DNA of 64,000 nucleotides from Lottia gigantea (taxonomy: Eukaryota; Mollusca; Gastropoda; Lottiidae), in NCBI RefSeq assembly GCF_000327385.1, contig NW_008707797.1:3791540-3855539 (forward strand), given 5' to 3'. Below the pieces are notes generated by a model, which was not told where the DNA came from, made no database searches, and saw nothing but the letters and a program-made list of their open reading frames with translations. Below are positions 1 to 10,800 of this stretch, one piece after another. Every line of letters starts with the position of its first letter. Position 1 is the stretch's first letter. The position numbers and the translations under genes are program-made.

Positions 1-1062
1 ATCTGTATAATAGATGTATCTGTATGATATATTATAGATGTATCTGTATGATATATTTTAGATGTATCTGTATGATATATTTTAGATGTATCTGTATGAT
101 ATATTATAGATGTATCTGTATGATATATTATAGATGTATCTGTATAATATATTTTAGATGTATCTGTGTAATGTATTTTAGATGTATCTGTATAATAGAT
201 GTATCTGTATGATATATTATAGATGTATCTGTATGATATATTTTAGATGTATCTGTGTAATATATTTTAGATGTATCTGTGTAATATATTTTAGATGTAT
301 CTGTATGATATATTATAGATGTATCTGTATGATATATTATAGATGTATCTGTATAATAGATGTATCTGTATGATATATTATAGATGTATCTGTATGATAT
401 ATTATAGATGTATCTGTATGATATATTATAGATGTATCTGTATGATATATTATAGATGTATCTGTGTAATATATTATAGATGTATCCGTGTAATATATTA
501 TAGATGTATCTGTATGATATATTATAGATGTATCTGTATGATATATTGTAGATGTATCTGTATGATATATTTTAGATGTATCTGTATGATATATTATAGA
601 TGTATCTGTATGTTATATTGTAGATGTATCTGTATGATATATTATAGATGTATCTGTATGATATATTGTAGATGTATCCGTGTAATATATTATAGATGTA
701 TCCGTGTAATATATTATAGATGTATCTGTATGATATATTGTAGATGTATCTGTATGATATATTGTAGATGTATCTGTATGATATATTATAGATGTATCTG
801 TATGATATATTTTAGATGTATCTGTATGATATATTATAGATGTATCTGTATGATATATTATAGATGTATCTGTGTAATATATTATAGATGTATCTGTGTA
901 ATATATTATAGATGTATCTGTATGATATATTGTAGATGTATCTGTATGATATATTATAGATGTATCTGTATGATATATTGTAGATGTATCTGTATGATAT
1001 ATTTTAGATGTATCTGTATGATATATTATAGATGTATCTGTATGTTATATTGTAGATGTATC
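1..1062. repeat. 24-bp minisatellite, about 44-45 units, truncated at the window edge
   Basis: The unit is gatgtatctgtatgatata plus ttata. Positions 14-18 vary (tatgata or gtgtaat), and so does the tail (ttata, tttta, ttgta). Some units near 1, 186 and 347 are 17 bp long, having lost 7 bp, which gives local higher-order spacings of 185 and 161 bp. The rare variant with tatgttatattg appears twice, near 612 and 1,041, each time after the same unit series, so blocks of units were copied. The plus strand is almost open because 24 is divisible by 3, but the peptide is pure repeat. The last unit merges into the MTMR10-like exon at 1,056. The left end lies outside the window. Confidence 0.97.
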
Positions 1063-4000
1063 TGGGTCTAAAAGGAGAAGAATGGTTAGTGGTAATTTGG
1101 TCTCAGGACAAACTAAATATCTGGAATTATATTGTAAGGTAAATATCATCTTCTTTACTAAAAATATAAAGATAAAAAAAGGTATGTTCTGAATTGGTGG
1201 CGGTAAAGTTAGGAAAATATTTCATTATTTTAGTGAGGTTTATTAAGATTGAAGGATCATTTTGGAGGCACAGTGGTAATTGAAAACATTTGCTCTTAAA
1301 CAATTAAATTGTAGCCCTTTACAAAAGTCTGGATGAAGTTTCTATAGATCTTTTTATTAGTTTTGATTTGTTTTCTTTTCAGGATTTCCAGATACATACG
1401 TTTGGATTTAAATTTACTTCAAAGGATCAAGCTAAGTCAGTGAGTAAATTTTTGTAAGGATTTCTAATGCTATTTGTTATCTTAAGTAATTTGTTGGAAT
1501 TCTGTAATAAGTTACTATTCAAGGAACACTTTAATGCTTGAAGCAGATATTTGACTATGTTTCATATTTCCAAAATATGATATTAAGCAGTCACATGTTC
1601 TAAAAACTAAAGCAAAAATTGAAATATGAATCATAATGGCTAACATATTGTATTTTTTTAGATTATGAATACATTAATACATCATACTGTACCAACTAGA
1701 GCTGATCTATTATTTGCTTATGATTTTGGTGATAATCTTCAAGATGATAGTAAGTCTATGTAGAGATATCTTACAATTCTATAGTTATATGCTTAGTTAG
1801 TTAGTGAAATGCTATATATCATAATTTAAGGGTAACCTAAGTCTACAATTGTGTTATTTATTGGGGATCAAGTCTGCAATTCATGTGATGTCTTTATCAT
1901 ATTCCTTTTGGGGCATATTTTACATTATATTGCATTAGGAACACCATTTGCCACACTTCACTGGGTTTTCCATTTTCAATTCTACCCTAACTCTGACTAT
2001 GTTTGAAATTTAATCTTGTTATTTTGTAGCATATGGTTCAGTTGATGGTTCTGTACCAGAGTTTACTCAGAGATCAGATTGGGATCAAGAAATAAAACGT
2101 CTAAATTGTAATTTAGGCTGGAGAGTTACTGATGTTAATACTAACTTCGTTATGAGCACAAGGTATATTACCGGTATATTAGATCAATATCAACTAGACA
2201 GGACTGGATATTATTATTCTATACTCAAAATGATATAAAAATAATATCTCATAATAATTTATTATTTAATTTAAAAATTGTGTATACTGCCCCTTTAATG
2301 GAGAGGATAAAAAAAAAAAGAACCATCTGACTGTTTCAATGATTTTCTCCATTTTTTTGAACCTTTGGATTGCATTTTGGAATTTTAGAGAGGTGGTTTG
2401 GTTTTCTCCTTGTGATTAAGGACACTTGTTTGATTATTTCAGTTTACCAGAATATTTTATTGTTCCGTCACAATGTTTAAATAATGATTTAGAACAAGTT
2501 GCTGCTCAATTTCCTGGTGGAAGATTACCTGTAAGTATTCTTCACTCCTGGTCAGTAAGCTTTACTTTTACTCCATGACCCCCATTGTTGAGGAGTTCAG
2601 GGTGTAGGTTTTGTTTCATAGTACTGCATTTGTCAGAACTTTTGTAAGACGCAAATCACACATATTGAAGGTTTTGGACAATGTCTTTGTCGTTGTATAA
2701 AGATATGGTGCATATCAAATTTTATTGAAATTACATAATTCGTTGATGTAACTTATAATAGGTTTGGTGTTTCACCTATAAAAATGGTATTAGTTTATGT
2801 AGAATGTCTCAGTTACAACAAGAGTCAGAATTTAAAATATATGAAGTCAGGTATGTACTGGCAGATTTCTTCATAATTCAATATATTCAATGAAGAATTG
2901 ACAGGGGCCTTTCATCAAAATCCTTATTAATAATTGTTATGATGAATTCTTTACAGATTATGTTGTTATGTAGATAATGACATGATCTTTGAGTTTTTAA
3001 TTGATAATAAGAAAACAGCAGTTTTGGATTAGGGTGGAATATAAACCATTATGAGAAATGTAACCAAAATTCAACTCAATGTAATAAAAGGTGTGTTATT
3101 TTTAGAATGATAAGTGCAATAAAACAGTCAGGTACGAGTAAAAATGAGCCAGAAATTATAGATTTATCTCGATGCTGTCCAACAATACGTGATATTCAAC
3201 AGAGTTATGAGAAATTAAAAGAGTTATGTATGACAGGTAAGCTGGGTATTGTCTTTTATTTATAGAAATTTTATAGTGCTTTTTACACTTAATAATATAA
3301 CTCCTTGGTACAGGTAGGCCATACTTTAGTCTCAGAAACTGGATTATTTTATCTGAACTAATCAGAAATATTGTTCACAGCTCACTGTTGAAATTTGAGT
3401 CTTCAAATCCACGTTTGTCCAGAATTGAATGTTAAAATGACGACTTGTCAATATAAGATACTCTGTGATATTTAGAAAAGACATATATAGAAGTGAGTAA
3501 AATTCACTGCTGACTGTTCATATTCCTCAAATAAAATTGCACACAGCAGCATAACCAGATACATTTAAAGAATTGTCTTGATTGGCCAGCCATTAAAGTT
3601 AAAGATACATATGACTCATTATTATGAGACTAGCAAACCAAGACTACTGTGATTTATGAATAATTATCCAGTCTAAAATAAATGAATAAAACTGTTGATA
3701 CTTTGAAAACTTTTATTGTAGTGTCATTGAAAGAGTTTGAGATCAATGATTTATCATGGTATGGTAATCTAGAGAGTACGCAATGGTTAATTATTATAGC
3801 TAAATGTTTACAAACCACGGACGAAGTTATTAAGTTGATGGTAAAGAAACAAACAGATGTGGTGCTTAAAGGTAAGGAAAGAGAGGAAAGAAACAACTAT
3901 ATTTTACAAGGATGACAAATCTTGACCAAACCTCATGTTATATTGATCTTTACCAGATTATCCATACCCAAGTAAGAGTGAAGGTCACTTATTCAAGATC

Positions 4001-5408
4001 ATCAGACTTTCACACGCTATCAGAGATTAGAACCAATGACCACCATTATCACTATATGTTAAAAGAAATAAAGTATAATTGTTTTACAAGGATATCATGG
4101 AGGATCCTATCCACCAGCTGGTCACATACCAAACTACTTGGCGTTAACCTTCCCAGATTATCCATACCCATGAACAGCTGGGTCGACTAGAAGCTATGAT
4201 ATATCCTTTATATTTGTAGAAGAGAAAAGTTTAGACATATCTTGTGTGATATCAAGTTTAGTTCAAATTTGTCTGGACCCATTTTTTCGAACCATGAATG
4301 GCTTCCAACAGTTGATTCAGAGAGAATGGGTAGCAATGGGTCATCCGTTTCAACTGAGACATAAGTTTGTGGCATCTAATGAAATGGAGCAGGTAGTAGA
4401 TATATTTATTGCTAATTTACTAACTAATTGATATTTTCAATTGAAATGCTCAGACATCCCTATGTATATCATGGAACTCCAAACATAAATATTTTTTTTG
4501 TTGGTATAATTTCCTAGTTTGAGTCCTTAGAATTATGAAATGTCCTCCAAGCTTTTACATGAAGAAACACCTCTATTTCTCACCAATTCAGAAATTTCTG
4601 CTTCCAGGCTCCAGTGTTCCTGATATTCTTAGACTGTGTCTGGCAACTGATGAACCAATTTCCTTCCTACTTCGCCTTTACAGAGACTTATTTAACCACG
4701 CTATGGGACAGTGTTCATTTAGGACTCTTCAAAACATTCCTTTTTGATAACCTTCATCAACAGAGAAAGTTTCTACGTGAAGGTCGAAAACTACGCCATA
4801 TTAATTTACCGTCAGTGTGGAACTGGTCTACCCAATTTAATGATAGTGATATGAAACTTTTTAATAACCCTTTATATAATATTAAAACGTTATCAATTCC
4901 TGTAGAAGGGCAGAATGGTGTGACTTTGGCGCCACCAGAGTCCGTGCTACGAGACAATATATATAGACGACAGTTACATGGTTTATACAAGGCAGATATA
5001 CCATTGTTTGCAAAGACTGAGGAGACAATCCGACCACAATATACGGCAGCCATGATTAAACTATGGAATCAATGTTATTTAAGGTGGAACGTCCCGGCAG
5101 AAATTATTGGTGGCGGCAATCCATCACAATACCTACAGCAATGTCTGTTAGTCGAAGAGATCATTTATCTACAAGATACAGTTTTAAGACTGGAGAAAAA
5201 ACAGTCGCGTAAAATGCGACCAAAAAGTGACCTTATTTTTAGTTATGATGAACCCCAATCTCCATCATTCCTGGATTCTACTTTCCTTACTTCTTCCTTT
5301 CCGTTCTCCCCAACTGCATCCTCCAAATCATCAATGAATTGTCCCCCTTTGTCCAGTTATTTACAATATAGCACTATAGAATATGATTATACAGACGCCG
5401 TTGAATAA
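1056..5408 (+). CDS. MTMR10: MTMR10-like inactive myotubularin (pseudophosphatase), 3' part of the gene
   Basis: Coding exons read: 1056-1138, 1383-1439, 1662-1749, 2030-2162, 2443-2530, 2762-2850, 3106-3236, 3722-3871, 4220-4392 and 4608-5408; all junctions keep frame. Upstream exons lie outside the window. The product shows the end of the PH-GRAM domain (TKYLELYCKDFQIHTFGFKF), the myotubularin core (SDWDQEIKRL, LPEYFIVPS) and the tail motif FLTSSFPFSP shared with vertebrate MTMR10. Where active myotubularins have the HCSDGWDR loop, this protein has VVLKEEKSLDISCVISS, so it lacks the catalytic Cys and Arg and should be a dead phosphatase. Known family members act as regulatory partners of active myotubularins in phosphoinositide turnover. 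MTMR12 is the closest alternative. The start of the first listed exon (1056) is inferred from phase and alignment. A possible AATAAA signal lies at 5,643. Confidence 0.88.
3940..4195 (-). repeat. SINE-like dispersed repeat in an MTMR10-like intron
   Basis: Read on the minus strand, 4,195 to about 4,085 (agtcgacccagctg, gtatggataat, aacgccaagtagtttgg, gaccagctgg, ggatcct, atccttgtaaaa) lines up in order with 40,216-40,332 on the plus strand. Shorter pieces of the same family are at 7,131-7,196 and 36,470-36,575. The inner motif pair (gattatccataccca) is present twice, near 3,957 and 4,154, so the copy may be partly duplicated. No coding content is visible. Confidence 0.55.
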
Positions 5409-7826
5409 TGAGTTAAAAAAATTTTATTTAATGATTGCAGAATGGTTTTATTTAATGATTGTTGATTAACTTTTATCTTAACTCCTGTCCTTATATATCA
5501 AGTTCAATATACAATAGCACTTGAAAAAATGCATTTATGCATTTGAATAATTAGTAGTTGAGGTTGAGTAATTTTGATATTTTAATATCATAAGGGCAAA
5601 ATGTTTGTATCAAATTTTAATTTCTTGGTGAATATAAAAAGTAATAAAATTTTATATTGTTTTGTAGTGAATGAACATTGAGTTTTATCATGATAACAAA
5701 GTCTTTTGAATGTTCAGAATAGAATTTCAATGTTTTTTGTTTTATTTTGAGTAATTCAGACCTGGTTGAAAGACATTATTTTCAGATTCTTTCTTTTAAA
5801 TAGGGATCAAGTGATTGCTAGAAAGTGCTAAGGTATTTTATGCGATATAGATGTAGATAGAGGTTTGATAAAGATAATCAAACATTTGTGTACATCTTGG
5901 ACCATTTTAAAACAAAAATACACAATCCACTGTTTTTCTTGTAGGTATTTTAAGTAGTAATGGACACTATAAATCTAACTTAAACTGTGTCTTCTAACTA
6001 TTATCTATTTACCTAATAATTACATGGACCATTCATGTTTTGAATCATCCCCGCAATGTCTAGTTATTACGCTGTATTTCATATCTCAAATAGCCACTTT
6101 TCATGCATCTCACAATGCAGCAATTTGATTGGATTGTACGCGGGCGAATACAGCCAATCAATGCTCTTGACATATAGACTGTTATAGTCAAGGTATTAGA
6201 TATAGTTTGTAATAGCTTGATATTGTGAAGTTGTACAACAATATTATAGTCTGACTATAGCTGTGGTAGTATATCATAGCAATATATATGTATAGATTGT
6301 ATATTTTGTAATCCATTGTATTATTTACGACATAATTTATTTTCATAATCATTCTCTAAATCAACCTTTATCTGATGATCCTATTTCTAAAATTACCTTT
6401 TAAGATTGACAAATATGGGTTAAAGCCAACCCAGTTTGACTGAAACCTTTCACTTATTTTACTCTACATGGATTTTTAAGTCCTTCTTTTAACTCCTGTT
6501 TGGTTGTTCAATTTTTTTTAGTGCTACGTATTTTAATTGTGAAGTATTAAGATGAACTCTTCATGCTTAAGGTGTTCTACCTTTTGGAATCATTCTCTAT
6601 TATAAAAAAGAATAGGCTTGTTTGTGTTGAAAAAAAGTCATGCCACTGAAACTGAATAAGATTTTATTTTCAAGGTGAGCCTTCAGTTCACCACTTTTTA
6701 AATATATAGGCTTAAGAAAAGGGTGTCTGTCGTAGGGATAAACAATATATATGGAGCAACTCACATGCTCATATAGGCATTAATATTTTAAATAGAATAT
6801 CTATAGTAGTTGTGGAAGATATTTATTTATAACCAGGGCAATTTTATTAGCCTAACCAGGAGCAGAAAAGTAGAAAATAAAACTTCAAGTAGTGTTTCAA
6901 TGCTTGTTTTTCGTGTATGGAACATAAATCTGTTCAAAGTAGGCTATGTTATAATTTTGATAAATTTATGTTTTTTTTATGCAAGATTTTATCCCCACTG
7001 TAAGAATATTTAAAAGAGATATAAATATTACGTGAGAGTATATAAATATCTATTCTTTGTTAATTATATTATATATTGTTATACACCTCTTATACTGTCA
7101 ATAAATACATTCAAATTATTTATTTTACCTTGTCTATCAGCTGGTCCGTGGCCAAACCTCTTGGCATTGATCTTTCCTATTCGGAATACTAAAATGTTTG
7201 CCTTATCAGCTGTACTCAATAATGTTCACAAGAGAATGAAGATATTTCAGACTGCTACAATATGCTTAGCTGTATATTTAGTGTGAGCTGGTAAAACAGA
7301 TGAGACAAATATATTAATTACACTGTATCAGATTTGCCAGAACCTAAAATGATCAGTTTGGAGAATGAACAGACTAGGGAGAAGACAAAATATGTCCACA
7401 ATTAAACTTGACACATATATATAGAACATTTAGAGTAGAAAATAATGAGTTTAATATTAGCCTGTAATTAACGAATATCAACAAATAATTAGTAGAGTAT
7501 GAAATAGATTTGTTGGTTGACGATGGAATGAATACTAATGATATTACAAAACACAATCAACTTCAATAATTCAAATGATAACCCTAAACTCTTAGAGAAC
7601 AAAATTCTATAACACTAACATTTAACAATATGACCTATGGAAGAAGTTAGAATGATTGAATTAAATCTATAACATGATTTTTTGTTAATGGTTGATTGGA
7701 AGTATCATATTTAAAATTAAATGAATGAATAAGACCAGAAATAAAAATTATAATATAACTATCTTGTTCTTCAGTATTAACAACATTCTTCTACTACTAG
7801 CACTAAATCTCTATCACATTATATCT
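5409..7826. other. Intergenic space between converging genes
   Basis: This stretch holds the 3' ends of the MTMR10-like gene (plus) and SUB1 (minus). AATAAA at 5,643-5,648 is a plausible polyadenylation signal for the former. A fragment of the SINE-like family lies at 7,131-7,196 in minus orientation. The short open frames here have no recognisable domain and are AT-rich noise. No RNA gene was seen. Confidence 0.6.
7131..7196 (-). repeat. Fragment of the SINE-like repeat
   Basis: The stretch cagctggtcc through ggccaaacctcttggcattg to ttcctattcgg matches, with divergence, the inner part of the copies near 4,110-4,165 (same direction) and 40,230-40,290 (reverse). Only the middle of the family consensus is visible. 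Confidence 0.45.
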
Positions 7827-10800
7827 TTACATTCTCTTGATTGCAGCATCTATATCTTCCATGTGGTCTTTTAAAGCAGCCCATTGTTCCAAAGACAAAG
7901 AGATTCCTGGAATTATGGATAGATCTAAGTGTAATGTTATAAAACAATCAGTGCTATATGTCTTACGCTTTAGTACCAAGTTGTACTTAGAAGACTGGTA
8001 CTGTTGTACAGAGAGAGCCCCCTTTGTCCACCAATTTATGCGCTTGCTCGTTAATCCAGGTCACAATAGTACCTTTTTATTTTTCACCTACATTTTCCAC
8101 TAACAATGAAGAAGCTTCTTGTCATTGATGTGGAAATAAATCTAGGAAATTTGTTAAAAAGGCAGAGCATATTCAAGCGTATTGACTCCCTTATTTACCA
8201 CTGACAATGCCCTGCAAGACAGTCTTGATAGAGAAAAACATGTTAATTGTTCTGTATTTGCCTACCTTTTTTACCAGGTCTCATTTCACCATCAGCATCA
8301 TAATATTCTCTTATACCAACCATAACTTTACCACGAAACTCACTAACAGATACATATCTCATTCTAGCTAACTGAAATACATGTCATAAACTCACTAACA
8401 GATACATATCTCATTCTAGCTAACTGAAATACATGTCATAAACTCACTAACAGATACATATCTCATTCTAGCTAACTGAAATACATGTTATAAACTCACT
8501 AACAGATACATATCTCATTCTAGCTAACTGAAATACATGTTATAAACTCACTAACAGATACATATCTCATTCTAGCTAACTGAAATACATGTTATAAACT
8601 CACTAACAGATACATATCTCATTCTAGCTAACTGAAATACATGTTATAAACTCACTAACAGATACATATCTCATTCTAGCTAACTGAAATACATCACAAT
8701 ATTAGGCTAATGAAGATGGTCAATGCCATACAATATGCAATGAGAGATCAGCATTAGCCTAACCCTTTTCTATTTCCAACTGTCAAGGGACAATTAAGAT
8801 GCACAGCCTGTAGCTAATGGGTCCTTGGGTTTTGTCCTGTCCAGACGCCTCCAAAACTACAATCATTTGTTTTTCGTTTATTTGGTTATGTAGTTGTAAC
8901 AGTTAAAGGAAATGTTAAACAGTTTTCTAAATTTTTAATGTGTACTATGGAAACTGATAGCATCAAGTTGCACTATTTCAATTTTCAATCAAGACATCCT
9001 GTGGTTTCAGCAATTCCACTAAAACTAAGTGTTTGATGACATAACAAATCATGCGGTGCCTTAAAAGCTATAAGATACAACAATCTTTTGCTTAAGCTAC
9101 CAAAATTTGGAAAAGCTAAAGGTAACTGCCAATGCTAGTACAGCAAAAACCTCACAATCAATCTATACCTCACCATGTTAATTCTCTATCATACCTGCCA
9201 CATATTTTCATCTCCAGATTTTGATGAGGCACCTTTACTTTTACTTTCAGATTTCTTCTCTTCTTTTTCTTTTTTCTCCTTTTCTTTCTTTTCTTTGTCT
9301 TTCTGTTCTTTTTCTAACTTTCTTTTTTTACTTTTAGCTTTTCTCCTCTATAAAATATTTTATCATTCAGCACTAAAGGTATTATATATACTTGAAATTC
9401 ATCCTACTTTTTTGGTGCATTGAAGGACCTCAGAACCCTTTCTGAATTTAGAGGGCACAAGTCATGGTGGGGAATTAGTGGGGGCCTTATTTTTACCCTA
9501 AATACCGTACTGATAAGAGACTGCAAATTTCATATCTATATAAAATTATGATGTCATCATAAATTTTATAGGTTCATCTACAACAAGATGGCTTACAATG
9601 CTCATAAACCAAAAGTTCTACCCATTTTCAAATAAGTTGTCCTGCAAGCAATTCCATATTCCAGGAGAATAAGATAAGGTCTTGTCAATAAACAATATAA
9701 ATTGATTACAAACATCTTTATTTATTAATAAACAACTAAAATACTCATAAAATATACTTTAAATTCAACAATCTCAATATATTTCACACTCTACTAAACA
9801 TAGCTTATCTTCAAATATTACCACTAGACTGATATATTCTATAGTTAGTCCAAGAAATAATTTTAAAGACTAGCAGATATGAATTTGAAAATACTATATT
9901 TTTCCATTGAACACTAAATATGTGGTTTTCTCATGGTTTAAACACTACTTGATTGGGAATGATCTTTATACTGTAGTTTATCACATAATCTGTGAGCAAT
10001 CATTCTACATAAATTAATCTAAATTCTTAACTAAAATATACTCATGTTAGTAGCTAACTGTATAATATAAGTGGTGCACTATGACATGATGAATATAAGG
10101 TGGAGCTACTAACTATTTATAAGCTAGAAGGTGATAATATTTTGTTAAATTAATATTAAATTCATCATTAACAATTGCTAAAGATTTCTTAATAGTTTAT
10201 AATTTAACAGTGACAGCTTCTAATAATTTAATATAATGAAATAATTTATCTTTCGTATCAAAATCACTCTGTAAGCCTAAAATACGTAAATTACCAGCTG
10301 TATAGGATTCTAGAATACCTAATTTAGAAAACGATTTTACACAAACTTTTAAAGAATCCAAGGCACAGCTTTCATTATATTCTAATTTTGATCCTCGGGC
10401 TTGGGATTTAGCAAAATGATTCAAATGTTTGATAAAATCGTCTTCTGCCAATTCAGTTTTTAATGATACATCAATATATTTAGCTGTTGTTAGATACGAC
10501 TCACAGCAAGATGCCAAAACTGACAGCAAAAATTTCATTTTCTGTTGAATATCTTCCCGGGTTAGATTAAGTTTGAATTTCTGCGGTACTGGTGCTTCGT
10601 ATCCGAAATCGTACTCCTCATCATCTTCATCAGCCCATGATACAGCAGCAGACAAATTTCTGCTCCAATTTCTGTCACTTTCGTTCAGCATTTCTCCAAA
10701 CCCTGTGTCTTGGTACAATATTTCTGATATCATGAGCTTTTCCAAGATGTCTGACAACTCTTCCATTAAGTTTTTACAGGGTGGTATGAAAATGAATTCC

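Noticed and set aside
24-1071. Three long open frames coding IYYRCIC repeats
   Set aside because: They are a side effect of a 24-bp DNA repeat, a multiple of three. The composition is low complexity and the array is intronic.
7837-8103. 88-codon plus-strand frame
   Set aside because: Antisense shadow of SUB1 exon 4.
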